Shown: positions 27,412-37,623, numbered from the stretch's first letter. The stretch is 64,000 bases of DNA from Mixta theicola (GCF_002895925.1 NZ_NWUO01000003.1:306458-370457), one strand, 5' to 3'. The notes: generated by a model not told the origin, from the sequence alone. A program made the numbers and translations.

Positions 27412-27870
27412 TCAGCGATTGACGATCGGCGGAACAAAGGCGACGCCCATATCCCACGGCTGTTCAATCCAGGTATTCTGGGCAATATCAACCACGTAAT
27501 CGTCTACCAGCGGCGCACCGGCTGGCTTAGCGAAAATAGTGACGAAACGCGCTTTCGGATACATTTCACGGATCGCCTGAGCGGTGCCGCCGGTATCTAC
27601 CAGGTCATCAATAACAATAAAACCCTCGCCGTCGCCTTCCGCACGCTTCAGCACGTTCATTTCGCGCTGATGGTCGTGGTCATAGCTGGAAATACACACA
27701 GTATCGACATAGCGGATAGAAAGTTCACGCGCCAGCAGCGCGGCCGGAACCAGGCCACCGCGGCTTACCGCAATAATGCCTTTCCACTGTTCAACAGGAA
27801 GCAGGCGCTGAGCCAGTTTGCGGGCATGAATTTGCAGCATATCCCAGGTAACGACGTATTTTTCGCTCAT
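27412..27870 (-). CDS. gpt: Xanthine-guanine phosphoribosyltransferase
   Basis: 152 residues, identical in length to E. coli Gpt. The PRPP-binding loop is [14 protein letters not shown] and the start region is [20 protein letters not shown], so I chose the ATG at 27870, not the frame six codons longer. It salvages guanine and xanthine to GMP and XMP. It competes for the same purine bases as the catabolic genes elsewhere in the window. Confidence 0.96.
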   Translation of the reverse strand: MSEKYVVTWDMLQIHARKLAQRLLPVEQWKGIIAVSRGGLVPAALLARELSIRYVDTVCISSYDHDHQREMNVLKRAEGDGEGFIVIDDLVDTGGTAQAIREMYPKARFVTIFAKPAGAPLVDDYVVDIAQNTWIEQPWDMGVAFVPPIVNR

Positions 27871-28123
27871 AAAAGGAATTCCGACCAATCGAATTGGCTT
27901 AAAAAATGTGCAATGGGAAAAGGTTGCGCGGCATTATAAGGATCTGGCGCGTTAAAAACCAGCACCGGATAGCGTGGTTGACGCATTTTAACGCGCCCGA
28001 CTGCACAGCAGACAATAAAGAATGTTATTCTCATCCCATCACGTCAGATTCGCTGACGGCGATCGATCACTGAAAATTTCGCAACGATGCGCAGCCGCGC
28101 ATCGATGACACAGGAGACCTGTC

Positions 28124-29581
28124 GTGTCTGAATTGTCTCAACTCTCTCCCCAACCGCTGTGGGATATTTTCGCTAAAATCTGCTCTATTCCACATCCTTC
28201 TTTCCACGAAGAGGCGCTGGCGCAGCACATTCTCTCCTGGGCAAAGGAGAAAGGCTTCTGGTGTGACCGTGACCAGGTCGGTAATATTTTGATCCGTAAG
28301 CCGGCCACGCCAGGCATGGCAAACCGTAAGCCGGTGGCGCTGCAGGCGCACCTGGATATGGTGCCGCAGAAGAATAACGATACGGTTCATGATTTCACTA
28401 AAGATCCGATTCAGCCATACATTGATGGCGAATGGGTAAAAGCGCGCGGTACGACGCTGGGCGCGGATAACGGCATCGGCATGGCGTCCGCGCTGGCGGT
28501 GCTGGCCGATGACAGCGTGCAGCACGGCCCGCTGGAAGTGTTGCTGACCATGACGGAAGAGACCGGTATGGACGGCGCGTTCGGCCTGCAGCCGAACTGG
28601 CTGCAGTCAGAGATCCTGATCAACACCGACTCTGAAGAAGAAGGTGAGATTTATATGGGCTGCGCCGGCGGCATCGATTTTACCGCAACGCTGCCGCTGC
28701 AGCGCGAGGCGGTACCGACGGGTTATGAGCATCTGCGTCTGACGCTGAAAGGGCTGAAGGGCGGCCACTCCGGCGCGGAAGTCCATCTCGGCCTGGGCAA
28801 CGCCAACAAACTGCTGGCGCGCTTCCTCGCCGCGCACGCGCGCGATCTTGATCTGCGCCTGGTTGACTTTACCGGCGGCACGCTGCGCAACGCCATTCCG
28901 CGCGAGGCGTTCGTTACCGTTGCGCTGCCGACGACGAACATCGACGCCCTTAAAGCGGCGGCGATGGGCTACCTGGCAACGCTGCAAAACGAGCTGGGCA
29001 TAATTGAGAAAAACATCGCGCTGCAAACCGAGCCGGTAGCAGGTGATGCGCTGGCGCTAACGGCGCAGAGCCGCGATCGCTTTATTGCCCTGTTGAACAG
29101 CACGCCGAACGGCGTGATCCGCAACTCTGACGTGGCGAAAGGCGTGGTGGAAACCTCCCTGAACGTCGGCGTGGTTTCCATGAGCGAGCAGGAAGCGAAA
29201 ATCAACTGCCTGATCCGCTCTCTGATCGACAGTGGCAAAGAATACGTGGTTGAAATGCTCACCTCGCTGAGCGAACTGGCCGGCGCGCAGACCCTGGCGA
29301 AGGGCAGCTATCCAGGCTGGCAGCCGGACGCCAGCTCTCCGGTGATGGCGCTGGTACGCGAAACCTATCAGCGTCTGTTCAACAAGACGCCGAATATTCA
29401 GGTGATCCACGCTGGTCTGGAATGCGGCCTGTTTAAGAAGCCTTACCCGGATATGGATATGGTTTCTATCGGCCCAACCATTACCGGCCCGCACTCGCCA
29501 GATGAGCAAGTCCATATCGGCAGCGTCGGCCTTTACTGGCAACTGCTGACAGAACTGCTGAAGGCGATTCCGGCGAAGTAA
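28124..29581 (+). CDS. pepD: Aminoacyl-histidine dipeptidase (peptidase D)
   Basis: 485 residues, M20 metallopeptidase. Zinc ligands are in LQAHLDMVPQ, GTTLGADNGIG, MTEETGMDG and the C-terminal GPHSPDE. The start is GTG at 28124 with AGGAGA upstream (SELSQLSPQPLWDIF), matching E. coli. It cleaves carnosine-type and other dipeptides in the cytoplasm. Divergent from gpt, as in E. coli. Confidence 0.96.
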   Translation: MSELSQLSPQPLWDIFAKICSIPHPSFHEEALAQHILSWAKEKGFWCDRDQVGNILIRKPATPGMANRKPVALQAHLDMVPQKNNDTVHDFTKDPIQPYIDGEWVKARGTTLGADNGIGMASALAVLADDSVQHGPLEVLLTMTEETGMDGAFGLQPNWLQSEILINTDSEEEGEIYMGCAGGIDFTATLPLQREAVPTGYEHLRLTLKGLKGGHSGAEVHLGLGNANKLLARFLAAHARDLDLRLVDFTGGTLRNAIPREAFVTVALPTTNIDALKAAAMGYLATLQNELGIIEKNIALQTEPVAGDALALTAQSRDRFIALLNSTPNGVIRNSDVAKGVVETSLNVGVVSMSEQEAKINCLIRSLIDSGKEYVVEMLTSLSELAGAQTLAKGSYPGWQPDASSPVMALVRETYQRLFNKTPNIQVIHAGLECGLFKKPYPDMDMVSIGPTITGPHSPDEQVHIGSVGLYWQLLTELLKAIPAK

Positions 29582-29610
29582 TTGGTACGGAACGCTTTCC
29601 AGTAAGCATA

Positions 29611-29636
29611 AAGGCCAGACGATGTCTGGCCTTTTT
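29611..29636 (+). terminator. Terminator of pepD
   Basis: AAGGCCAGAC-GAT-GTCTGGCCTT followed by T residues, 30 bases after the pepD stop. Confidence 0.9.
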
Positions 29637-29695
29637 ACTGTTTTACACGGCTTACTTTTTTATCGCCCGTAGCTTAATGCTACTGACCTGCAGTT

Positions 29696-29995
29696 TTATT
29701 TGGGTACGTTTTGGTTTATCCAGTCTAAAGGTGCTGGGCCATAAATCCAGACAGGGCCCATAGGGAATTTTGGAATAGGAACATTAACTGGGCCGTGATT
29801 AATGGCCCCCTGGATAACCGTTTGTAAAGCGCCGCCAGTAGCACCCACTACAGCTCCCGGGGCGCCTCCGGTGATAGCCCCCCAACCTGCACCATATGCC
29901 ATATTAGTAGATATTTGCTTAATTACTTCTTGATTAGCAGCATCTACAGCGGCTCCTGATACCGATGTCAACAGATAGTGATTAATTTCCTTCAT
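29696..29995 (-). CDS. Class II microcin precursor, microcin N (24)-like
   Basis: 99 residues. Residues 1-15 (MKEINHYLLTSVSGA) fit the double-glycine leader of class II microcins: same 15-residue length as the microcin V and L leaders, with V12-S13-G14-A15 where microcin L also ends in GA. The 84-residue mature part has a glycine/alanine-rich amphipathic region (AYGAGWGAITGGAPGAVVGA) and then TVIQGA, PVNVPIPK and PMGP. These correspond in order to segments I remember in microcin N. The C-terminus is about 11 residues longer (IYGPAPLDWINQNVPK). The ATG at 29995 has AAGGAA upstream and overlaps the preceding membrane-protein gene. Such peptides leave through a MccB/CvaB-type peptidase-ABC exporter, which is not present here, and kill related Enterobacteriaceae. 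Confidence 0.85.
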   Translation of the reverse strand: MKEINHYLLTSVSGAAVDAANQEVIKQISTNMAYGAGWGAITGGAPGAVVGATGGALQTVIQGAINHGPVNVPIPKFPMGPVWIYGPAPLDWINQNVPK

Positions 29996-30269
29996 AGCGT
30001 ATTCCTTTCCATAAATAATAAACCATTCCATTGATCATCATTGTTATCAGAGTTATAAAAAAAGAATTAATAAAAAACGCCAAATTAAAAGAGAGATTAT
30101 TAAAGCCGGGAGAAATCAATAATGGATAAAGAAAAGCATTCATCAAACCTATTATGAAGCCTGTGATAAGCTGATGGTAAACGCTTTTAGCCTTATTATT
30201 TACTCGTAGATAGATTATCCAGGCCATAAGTGAAAAGAAACAGGGCGCAAAAGCAGAGGTGAAAATCAT
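29982..30269 (-). CDS. Small three-span membrane protein, candidate microcin immunity protein
   Basis: 95 residues with three strongly hydrophobic stretches: residues 1-21 (FTSAFAPCFFSLMAWIIYL), about 35-53 (LITGFIIGLMNAFLYPLL) and about 62-86 (LAFFINSFFITLITMMI). AAGGAAG lies six bases before the ATG. The stop overlaps the microcin start by 14 bases, so translation of the two is probably coupled and immunity is made first. Class II microcin immunity proteins are small inner-membrane proteins encoded next to the toxin. The gene is far more AT-rich than pepD or dinB beside it, which suggests acquisition. No family recognised by name. Confidence 0.7.
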   Translation of the reverse strand: MIFTSAFAPCFFSLMAWIIYLRVNNKAKSVYHQLITGFIIGLMNAFLYPLLISPGFNNLSFNLAFFINSFFITLITMMINGMVYYLWKGIRYEGN

Positions 30270-30337
30270 ATTATCTTCCTTTGCTTAATTTTCCCATATT
30301 GGTCAACGCCAAATCTATTTCTCAACGGAAAACGTCT

Positions 30338-30366
30338 GATATATAAAAATTATGTACTGCTATCAA
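30338..30366 (-). promoter_or_regulatory. Candidate sigma-70 promoter of the microcin cassette
   Basis: On the minus strand TTGATA (30366-30361), 17-base spacer, TATATC (30343-30338), about 70 bases before the immunity-gene ATG. No clear Fur box was seen. Confidence 0.45.
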
Positions 30367-30474
30367 TTCCAGCTTATGGTCGTTCTCATATTTATCTTTT
30401 ATTGTTTAGCATTATTTAGTCAGGCAAATAAATGACTCATCTCACATTTTAAATGTTCGTTGGCTTTAACCGTT

Positions 30475-31530
30475 CTACAGCCCCAGCACCAGCTGTCTTT
30501 CAAGCTGCGGATGCAGCAGCGTGACGTGTAAGCCCACCAGCCGGACGCCGCGCCCGCCCCGCCGCTCTTCCCATGTTTTTTTCGCCACTTCGATCAGGTC
30601 ATCCTTATTCAGCACCGGCCAGATATGCTCCTGTGTGGTCTGCTGAAAATCACTGAACTTCAGCTTCACGCCCTGACGCGCAATATGGCGATCCGGCTTG
30701 ATTTTAGTTAGCCGCCGCTCCAGTTCTTCATAAAGAACATCAATAATCTCCAGGCACTGCTCCCAGTGATGAATATCTTCCGCCAGGGTACGCTCAACGC
30801 CGAGCGATTTACGCTCGCGATCGGTAATCACCTCCCGCTCATCAATGCCGTGGCTGCGCTCCCAAATTACCCGACCAAATTTACCAAAGCGCTTCAGCAG
30901 CATAGCCAGATCGCTGTTCTGCACGTCGGCGCAGGTACGCAGCCCTAAATCTTCCAGCTTCTTTGCGGTCACCTTGCCGACCCCCGGAATTTTTGCCAGC
31001 GGCAGCGTCAGCAAAAACTGCGGCACCTCTTCCGGGGTGATCACATACTGGCCGTTCGGCTTATTCAGATCGGAGGCAATCTTGGCAAGAAACTTAATCG
31101 GCGCGATGCCCGCCGATGCGGTAAGAGCCAACTCGCGGGCGATAGTCTGGCGGATTTCACAGGCCATCAGCGTTGCCGAACCGTGGCAGTGCTGGCTGTC
31201 GCTTACGTCAAGATAGGCTTCATCCAGCGACAGCGGTTCAATACGCGCGGTATAACGTGAAAAAATTTCCCGAATATGTGCGGAGGCCTCTTTATAGGCA
31301 TCAAAGCGGCCAGGCAGAAGCGTTAAGTGCGGACAGAGTTTCAACGCCATCGCGGTGGACATCGCACTGCGCACGCCATATTTACGCGCCGGATAGTTAG
31401 CCGTACTGATGACGCCGCGCTGCGCTCGGTTGCCGCCAATAGCCAGCGGAATATCACGCAGGCTGGGGTTATCACGCATTTCCACCGCAGCGTAAAAGCA
31501 GTCCATATCGACATGAATGATTTTGCGCAT
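30475..31530 (-). CDS. dinB: DNA polymerase IV
   Basis: 351 residues, Y-family polymerase. Catalytic carboxylates are in [14 protein letters not shown] near the start and SLDEAYLDV. Helix-hairpin-helix [13 protein letters not shown] follows, then the little-finger domain. The true start is the ATG at 31530 ([10 protein letters not shown]), not the longer frame. It extends mismatched or damaged primer ends at the cost of fidelity. A LexA-type box lies 17 bases upstream. The C-terminus (RQLVLGL) keeps a beta-clamp-binding-like peptide. Confidence 0.96.
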   Translation of the reverse strand: MRKIIHVDMDCFYAAVEMRDNPSLRDIPLAIGGNRAQRGVISTANYPARKYGVRSAMSTAMALKLCPHLTLLPGRFDAYKEASAHIREIFSRYTARIEPLSLDEAYLDVSDSQHCHGSATLMACEIRQTIARELALTASAGIAPIKFLAKIASDLNKPNGQYVITPEEVPQFLLTLPLAKIPGVGKVTAKKLEDLGLRTCADVQNSDLAMLLKRFGKFGRVIWERSHGIDEREVITDRERKSLGVERTLAEDIHHWEQCLEIIDVLYEELERRLTKIKPDRHIARQGVKLKFSDFQQTTQEHIWPVLNKDDLIEVAKKTWEERRGGRGVRLVGLHVTLLHPQLERQLVLGL

Positions 31531-31546
31531 AACCCCTCCGCTAATA

Positions 31547-31562
31547 CTGGATAAGTATACAG
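31547..31562 (-). promoter_or_regulatory. LexA (SOS) box of dinB
   Basis: CTGTATACTTATCCAG on the minus strand fits the CTG-N10-CAG consensus, just upstream of the dinB start. Confidence 0.85.
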
Positions 31563-31784
31563 CCAGCCCGTGAGGATTCAATGGCGTAGCGCGATGAATA
31601 TGCTGTAACGGCGTGGGATAGTTTGTGGGGCATCTCTGGAATAATAGCTATTTCTTGGCTGGCATCTTGATAAAAAAATAGACAGTGATAATGTTGCGCA
31701 GCGATAGCGGAATTATCCGATTATGCAAGTTACAGACGCCGCAGGGCGTTGCAGTTTAACCCCCTAATTATCAAGGGAAAAAGA

Positions 31785-32522
31785 ATGGGCAAAATCGCAC
31801 TTTTGTTTGCGATGATTCTTCTGCCAGCCCTCAGCATGGCAAGCGCGCCTGAGCCAGTTCAGCCACTGGCACCGGTTAGCAAAGAGTTAAAGAAGCAGTT
31901 ATTAGGTACGCCGGTTTATATTCAGATTTTCAAAGAAGAGCGCACGCTGGAGTTGTACGGCAAGATCGGCAATGAGTTCCGACTGCTGGACAGCTATCGC
32001 ATCTGTAATTTTTCCGGTGGCCTTGGGCCAAAGCGCCGTCAGGGCGACTTTAAAAGCCCGGAAGGTTTTTACAGCGTAAAACAGAGCCAGCTTAAGCCGG
32101 ACAGCCGCTTTTACCGCGCAATCAATATTGGTTTTCCTAACCAGTACGATCGCCAGCAGGGCTATGACGGGAAATTTCTGATGATCCACGGCGCCTGCGT
32201 CTCCATTGGCTGTTATGCCATGACCAACGCCTATATGGATGAGATCTTCAGCTACGTAAACGCCGCTTTACGCAACGGCCAGCCGGAAGTGGAAATCAGT
32301 ATCTATCCGTTCCGGATGACCGAAAGCAATATGCAGCGTCATCGTAACTCTTATTACGCCAGCTTCTGGAAAGAACTACAGCCGGGCTATGCTTATTTTG
32401 TTGAGCATCGCCAGCCGCCGACGGTGGTGGTCAACAACGGCAGGTATGTGCTGAACGGCTCGCCGGTCAGCGGCACGCCCGCCGCCTCGCAGTCATTCCT
32501 GGCGCTCTCCAAGGCAAAATAA
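31785..32522 (+). CDS. dpaA: DpaA (YafK/LdtF), peptidoglycan-lipoprotein amidase
   Basis: 245 residues with a signal peptide ([19 protein letters not shown]). The YkuD-type catalytic motif is [13 protein letters not shown]. In E. coli this protein cleaves the bond between Lpp and the meso-DAP of peptidoglycan, releasing Braun's lipoprotein rather than forming cross-links. I chose the ATG at 31785 (AAGGGA upstream) since it gives a proper signal peptide. The 3' end overlaps the convergent yafJ by 30 bases. Note the contrast with the YkuD-fold T6SS effector at 19714. Confidence 0.93.
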   Translation: MGKIALLFAMILLPALSMASAPEPVQPLAPVSKELKKQLLGTPVYIQIFKEERTLELYGKIGNEFRLLDSYRICNFSGGLGPKRRQGDFKSPEGFYSVKQSQLKPDSRFYRAINIGFPNQYDRQQGYDGKFLMIHGACVSIGCYAMTNAYMDEIFSYVNAALRNGQPEVEISIYPFRMTESNMQRHRNSYYASFWKELQPGYAYFVEHRQPPTVVVNNGRYVLNGSPVSGTPAASQSFLALSKAK

Positions 32523-33260
32523 CTGCCATTCACCAGGCAGAATACGGTGCCAGGTTTCATTGCCGGTTAACGGCTGAGTGGCAATGACCGTGACCACGTC
32601 ATTTGGCGTGGTCTGCTTCTGAAAATCGATCTCCACATCCTGATCCAGCAGCTTCGCCTTGCCAAACGGCGCGCGGCGCGTAATCCAGTACAGGTTGGTT
32701 GAGCAATACGCCATTAAATAGCGGCCATCCGACAACAGCATATTAAACACGCCTTTCTGCCGTAGCTCCGCCGCCAGTTCGGCGATATACCGAAACACCG
32801 CGGGCCAGTTGCCCGGCGTGCGCGGATAGCGCGTCGCCAGCTTATGCAGCAGCCAGCAGAACGCCTTTTCACTGTCCGTCTCGCCGACCGGACGAAAATT
32901 ACCGGTTTCCAGCTGGCGATAACCGCTTAGCTGCCCATTATGCGCATAGGTCCAGTGGCGTCCCCACAGCTCGCGGGTAAAAGGATGGGTATTCTCCAGC
33001 GATACCTGACCACGGTTCGCCTGTCGAATATGCGCCACCACCGAACAGGATTTAATCGGATACTCCTGAACCAGACGCGCAATCGGCGAGTTATAGCTGG
33101 GCTGCGGATCTTTAAAAGTACGGCAGCCTTTATTTTCATAAAAAGTGATGCCCCAGCCATCTTTATGCGGTCCTGTGCCGCCGCCGCGCTGCACCAGTCC
33201 GGTAAAGCTGAAGCAAATATCAGTTGGGACATTAGCGCTCATACCGAGCAGTTCACACAT
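32493..33260 (-). CDS. yafJ: YafJ, class II glutamine amidotransferase-like protein
   Basis: 255 residues. The initiator is followed by the N-terminal nucleophile cysteine ([14 protein letters not shown]), and the glutamine-site segments [24 protein letters not shown] and HNGQLSGY are present. It has only the Ntn glutaminase domain with no synthetase domain, so its acceptor is unknown. The position between dpaA and gmhA is conserved in Enterobacterales. Confidence 0.93.
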   Translation of the reverse strand: MCELLGMSANVPTDICFSFTGLVQRGGGTGPHKDGWGITFYENKGCRTFKDPQPSYNSPIARLVQEYPIKSCSVVAHIRQANRGQVSLENTHPFTRELWGRHWTYAHNGQLSGYRQLETGNFRPVGETDSEKAFCWLLHKLATRYPRTPGNWPAVFRYIAELAAELRQKGVFNMLLSDGRYLMAYCSTNLYWITRRAPFGKAKLLDQDVEIDFQKQTTPNDVVTVIATQPLTGNETWHRILPGEWQLFCLGERQE

Positions 33261-33417
33261 AGTCGGGCCTCCGGCGCGGTTTTGTGACGATTATAACGAA
33301 TCAGGCGGAGACAAGCAGCGGAAGAGCGTATTTGTTAACAGAATGCGCAGAGCGCCCTGCTTTACAAAGATAAGCCGCGCCGGGGCTGACGCGGCAAGGT
33401 TAACGGCTGTTACGCCA

Positions 33418-33999
33418 CTATTTTTTCACCATCTCTTTTTCAATCAGCAGCATCAGAATATGAATCACTTTGATATGAATCTCCTGGATGCGGTCGGCAT
33501 AGCCAAAATGCGGCACGCGGATTTCAATATCGGCGCTGCCCGCCATTTTGCCGCCGTCTTTGCCGGTCAGGGTAATCACCTTCATGCCCTGCGCGCGCGC
33601 AGCCTCAATCGCCTTAATGATATTGGCTGAATTGCCCGACGTTGAGATACCCAGCAGCACGTCACCCGAACGGCCTACCGCCTCAACGTAGCGTGAAAAA
33701 ACGTAATCGTAACCAAAATCATTACTGACGCAGGAGAGATGGCTAACGTCGGAGATAGCGATGGCCGGATAGCCTGGGCGGTTTTCGCGATAGCGGCCGG
33801 TCAGCTCTTCAGCAAAATGCATCGCATCGCAGTGCGAGCCGCCGTTGCCGCAGGAAAGCACTTTTCCACCCGCCTTAAAGCTGTCGGCAAGCAGCACGGC
33901 AGCGCGCTGAATCGCATGAATATTGGCATCTTCGCTCAGGAATTTATTTAGCGTATCCGCTGCTTCGTTAAGTTCTGAACGAATAATATCCTGGTACAT
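33418..33999 (-). CDS. gmhA: Sedoheptulose-7-phosphate isomerase
   Basis: 193 residues; SIS fold with [18 protein letters not shown] and [11 protein letters not shown] phosphate-binding motifs. It converts sedoheptulose 7-phosphate to D-glycero-D-manno-heptose 7-phosphate, the first step of ADP-heptose synthesis for the LPS inner core. Length and sequence match E. coli GmhA (LpcA). Divergent from fadE as in E. coli. Confidence 0.96.
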   Translation of the reverse strand: MYQDIIRSELNEAADTLNKFLSEDANIHAIQRAAVLLADSFKAGGKVLSCGNGGSHCDAMHFAEELTGRYRENRPGYPAIAISDVSHLSCVSNDFGYDYVFSRYVEAVGRSGDVLLGISTSGNSANIIKAIEAARAQGMKVITLTGKDGGKMAGSADIEIRVPHFGYADRIQEIHIKVIHILMLLIEKEMVKK

Positions 34000-34299
34000 A
34001 GGGAGGTCCTTTGGAGAAGAAAGAGTCAGCGCAAGTTTACCGAAATGGCAACGGGTCGCAAAGCGTTACGCGGTAAAGCTGAGGCACCTTTATCGCAATA
34101 AAATGGCTGAGGTGCCCGGCGTTACCGGTATGGCGCGGGCTGGATAAGACGCGGAAATAAAACGCTCAGCCGACCAACGGGTCGCGATAAAATTAACGCT
34201 TTGACGATTGATGCGAGCGGAATGTGAGCCAAGTTGTAATTATTATGTTGCCCAATTGATAAATAACCATAACTACTTTAAACCTGTATCCAGACCAAC

Positions 34300-34310
34300 A
34301 GGTCAGACCT
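34300..34310. promoter_or_regulatory. Candidate FadR operator before fadE
   Basis: AGGTCAGACCT matches the TGGTCNGACCA core of FadR sites and lies 26 bases before the fadE ATG. FadR represses beta-oxidation genes until acyl-CoA is present. The rest of the 336-base gmhA-fadE gap shows no gene. Confidence 0.65.
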
Positions 34311-34335
34311 CTTACTTGTTACGGAGCGGTTCATT

Positions 34336-36783
34336 ATGATGGTTCTTAGTATTGTCGCGACGCTGGTTCTGATCGGCGCGCTTTTCTGGCACCGCGTTTC
34401 GTTACCTGCCAGCAGCGCCATTCTGCTGTTATGGACGGTGGCAATGGCCTTATTTGATCTCTGGACACCCTGGCTGTTGCTTCCGCTGGCCCTGATACTT
34501 CTGCCGTTAAATCTGCCGTCGCTGCGTCGTTCGATGGTCTCCGCCCCGATGCTACGCACGTTCCGTAAGGTAATGCCGCCGATGTCACGTACCGAAAAAG
34601 AGGCGATTGACGCGGGTACAACCTGGTGGGAAGGCGATCTGTTTCGCGGTAATCCCGACTGGCAAAAACTGCACAATTATCCGCAGCCGCGCCTGACTGC
34701 GGAAGAACAGGCGTTTCTTGATGGCCCGGTGGAAGAAGCCTGCCGCATGGCCAACGATTTTCAAATCACCCATGAGTTGGCCGATCTGCCGCCGGAGCTT
34801 TGGGCTTACCTGAAAGAGCATCGTTTCTTCGCCATGATCATTAAAAAGGAATATGGCGGACTGGAGTTCTCTGCCTATGCTCAGTCGCGCGTGCTGCAAA
34901 AGCTGGCGGGCGTTTCAGGTATTCTGGCGATTACCGTTGGCGTACCGAATTCGCTCGGCCCCGGAGAGCTGCTGCAGCACTACGGCACCGACGAACAGAA
35001 AAAACATTATCTGCCGCGCCTGGCGCAGGGCCTTGAAATCCCCTGCTTTGCGTTGACCAGCCCGGAAGCAGGTTCCGATGCGGGCGCCATTCCCGATACC
35101 GGCATCGTTTGTATGGGCGAATGGCAAGGCCAGCAGGTGCTGGGTATGCGTCTGACCTGGAACAAGCGCTATATTACGCTGGCTCCGATCGCCACCGTTC
35201 TGGGCCTGGCGTTTAAGCTTTCCGATCCGCAGCATTTACTGGGCGATACTGAAGAGCTGGGTATTACCTGTGCGTTAATCCCTACCCATACGCCCGGCGT
35301 GGAGATCGGCAAGCGCCATTTCCCGCTTAACGTACCGTTCCAGAACGGCCCGACGCGCGGCAAAGATATTTTCGTCCCCATCGATTATATTATCGGCGGC
35401 CCTAAAATGGCCGGTCAGGGCTGGCGCATGCTGGTTGAGTGCCTGTCGGTAGGCCGCGGCATTACCCTGCCCTCCAACTCTACCGGTAGCCTGAAAAGCC
35501 TGGCGCTGGCAACGGGCGCCTATGCACGCATTCGCCGTCAGTTCAAAATTTCTATCGGGAAGATGGAAGGGATTGAAGAACCCCTGGCGCGCATCGCCGG
35601 TAACGCTTATGTGATGGATGCCGCCGCCACGCTGATTACCTACGGTATTATGCAGGGCGAGAAGCCTGCGGTGCTGTCGGCAATTGTTAAGTATCACTGC
35701 ACCCATCGCGGCCAGCGCGCCATTATCGATGCGATGGATATTGCCGGTGGTAAAGGCATTATGCTCGGTAAGAGCAATTTCCTTGCCCGTGCTTATCAGG
35801 GCGCCCCGATCGCTATTACCGTGGAAGGCGCGAATATCCTGACGCGTAGCATGATTATCTTTGGTCAGGGCGCAATCCGCTGCCATCCTTATATCTTGCG
35901 GGAGATGGGCGCGGCCGAACGTAACGATTTACCTGAGTTTGACCGCGCGCTGTTCAGCCACATCGGCCATGTCGGCAGTAATCTGATACGCAGCCTGTGG
36001 CTGGGCATTACCGGCGGCTACGGCAGCGCTGCGCCAGCGCGCGATGCGACCCGCCGCTATTATCAACATCTGAACCGCATCAGCGCTAACCTGGCGCTGC
36101 TGTCGGATATTTCGATGTCGGTGCTGGGGGGCAGTCTGAAGCGACGCGAGCGCGTTTCGGCCCGGCTGGGCGATATTCTGAGCCAGCTTTATCTCGCCTC
36201 AGCGGCGCTAAAACGCTACGACGATGAAGGCCGTAATGAAGCGGATCTGCCGCTGCTGCACTGGGGCGTACAGGATGCACTCAATCAGGCAGAAAACGCC
36301 ATTGACGATCTGCTGCGTAACTTCCCCAACGCGACGGTTGCGGCGACGCTGCGCCTGATGATTTTCCCGGCGGGCCGTCACTGCCGTGCGCCATCAGATC
36401 GTCTCGATCACCAGCTGGCGAAGCTGTTGCAGACGCCGTCCGCTACGCGCTCCCGCCTGGGCCGCGGTCAGTATTTGACGCCGGGCGAACATAATCCCGC
36501 CGGGCAGCTGGAAGCCGCGCTACAGGATGTAATGGCAGCGGAAGTGATTCATGAGCGCCTCTGCAAACAGTTGAAAAAGCATTTGTCGTTTACCCGGCTT
36601 GATGAGCTGGCGCAGCGTGCTTTACAGGAAGAGTGGATTACTCAACAGGAGGCGGAAGTGCTGGTACGCGCCGAAGCCAGTCGCCTGCGCTCGATTAACG
36701 TTGATGAGTTTGAGGCGGATGCGTTGGCGACCCAGCCGGTAAAGCAGGATCGGACGCCTGAGCGTAAAATTGAAGCCGCCTGA
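34336..36783 (+). CDS. fadE: Acyl-CoA dehydrogenase FadE
   Basis: 815 residues, essentially the E. coli FadE length. An N-terminal membrane segment pair ([16 protein letters not shown] and a second near residue 50) precedes the acyl-CoA dehydrogenase core ([19 protein letters not shown] segment at about 235, [12 protein letters not shown]). A C-terminal FadE-specific domain follows. It performs the first, FAD-dependent step of fatty-acid beta-oxidation. A single-gene unit with its own terminator and a FadR-type operator. Confidence 0.95.
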   Translation: MMVLSIVATLVLIGALFWHRVSLPASSAILLLWTVAMALFDLWTPWLLLPLALILLPLNLPSLRRSMVSAPMLRTFRKVMPPMSRTEKEAIDAGTTWWEGDLFRGNPDWQKLHNYPQPRLTAEEQAFLDGPVEEACRMANDFQITHELADLPPELWAYLKEHRFFAMIIKKEYGGLEFSAYAQSRVLQKLAGVSGILAITVGVPNSLGPGELLQHYGTDEQKKHYLPRLAQGLEIPCFALTSPEAGSDAGAIPDTGIVCMGEWQGQQVLGMRLTWNKRYITLAPIATVLGLAFKLSDPQHLLGDTEELGITCALIPTHTPGVEIGKRHFPLNVPFQNGPTRGKDIFVPIDYIIGGPKMAGQGWRMLVECLSVGRGITLPSNSTGSLKSLALATGAYARIRRQFKISIGKMEGIEEPLARIAGNAYVMDAAATLITYGIMQGEKPAVLSAIVKYHCTHRGQRAIIDAMDIAGGKGIMLGKSNFLARAYQGAPIAITVEGANILTRSMIIFGQGAIRCHPYILREMGAAERNDLPEFDRALFSHIGHVGSNLIRSLWLGITGGYGSAAPARDATRRYYQHLNRISANLALLSDISMSVLGGSLKRRERVSARLGDILSQLYLASAALKRYDDEGRNEADLPLLHWGVQDALNQAENAIDDLLRNFPNATVAATLRLMIFPAGRHCRAPSDRLDHQLAKLLQTPSATRSRLGRGQYLTPGEHNPAGQLEAALQDVMAAEVIHERLCKQLKKHLSFTRLDELAQRALQEEWITQQEAEVLVRAEASRLRSINVDEFEADALATQPVKQDRTPERKIEAA

Positions 36784-36861
36784 CGGCAAATAAAAATAAA
36801 GGCTGTCCGGCGCTCCATTTTACTACGGCAAGAAACCGGACATTTTTAGCGTGGCAAACAG

Positions 36862-36889
36862 GGCCTGAGCATTACCGCTCAGGCCTTTT
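36862..36889 (+). terminator. Terminator of fadE
   Basis: GGCCTGAGC-ATTACC-GCTCAGGCC followed by TTTTC, about 80 bases after the fadE stop. Confidence 0.85.
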
Positions 36890-37038
36890 CTTTGCTGATT
36901 GGGAGGGGGAATTTTTTACGTCTATGCTGAGCGCGATTCCGGCGGTTTGTCGGGTGACAGATGCGAACTTTTGCGACTCAGATCCCAGGATCGCGCTGGA
37001 AGTGCCTGAGACAGAGCGCGTAGCGGGCGTTATGTTAG

Positions 37039-37173
37039 CCAGGGCTGGTTCGGCAAGCTATCGTCCTTTGTGCCGGTGATAAAAGTAACGATAAACCGTT
37101 CTATGACAAAATTATCCGTATAGCCGACGACGAGTTTTCGTCTCATCTATCCGAAGTGGAGGCCAAAAAATGA
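37039..37173 (+). pseudogene. Relic of a HigB/Gp49-like toxin gene
   Basis: The frame ending at the TGA at 37171-37173 reads RQAIVLCAGDKSNDKPF, then FYDKIIRIADDEFSSHL. This is the C-terminal part of phage Gp49/HigB-like RelE-superfamily toxins. A TAG at 37036-37038 closes the frame upstream, and nothing before it resembles the N-terminal half. The stop overlaps the antitoxin ATG (ATGA), preserving the original toxin-antitoxin coupling. The remaining 386-base gap after fadE holds only its terminator. Confidence 0.75.
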
Positions 37174-37469
37174 GAACATTAGATGAAGTAATTGCGGCCC
37201 GTTCGCCAGAGAGTCAGGCTCGTATCAAAGAGATGGCCGATGAAATGATTCTGGAAACCGGTCTGCAAATGATGCGGGAAGAACTACAGCTATCACAAAA
37301 ATATGTTGCTGAAATTATGGGAGTCAGCCAGCCAGCGGTTACACAACTGGAACAGCGTGGAAATGATTTAAAGCTGGCAACACTGAAACGCTATATCGAG
37401 GCGATGGGTGGAAAACTAAGCCTTGATGTTGAGTTACCATCAGGAAAGCGTGTGGCGTTCCATATTTAA
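37170..37469 (+). CDS. XRE-family antitoxin (HigA-like), orphan
   Basis: 99 residues with a central Cro/CI helix-turn-helix (REELQLSQKYVAEIMGVSQPAVTQLE) and a C-terminal strand-rich dimerisation tail. In intact loci it neutralises the upstream toxin and represses the operon. Here the toxin is reduced to its last 40 or so codons, so the protein is either a relic or a free regulator able to neutralise related toxins. Confidence 0.85.
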   Translation: MRTLDEVIAARSPESQARIKEMADEMILETGLQMMREELQLSQKYVAEIMGVSQPAVTQLEQRGNDLKLATLKRYIEAMGGKLSLDVELPSGKRVAFHI

Positions 37470-37623
37470 AAAACATGAGATTCCGGGAAGAATCTTCCTG
37501 AGATCCTTCCGGGAAAATCCTTCTTCACCAGCTTCATTTATTACCTATAAAATTAATATTTTCGCTAAATAGCAGTAAAGTAATGTGTTATTCAAAGAAT
37601 TCCATCATGGCCGACGTGCTGGC

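Noticed and set aside
29640..29695. Terminator directly after the microcin gene
   Set aside because: Only a short GTAGC/GCTAC hairpin without a T-run was seen on the minus strand.
32493..32522. Overlap of dpaA and yafJ 3' ends as a possible fusion or error
   Set aside because: Convergent genes with short 3' overlaps are normal here and both proteins end at expected lengths.
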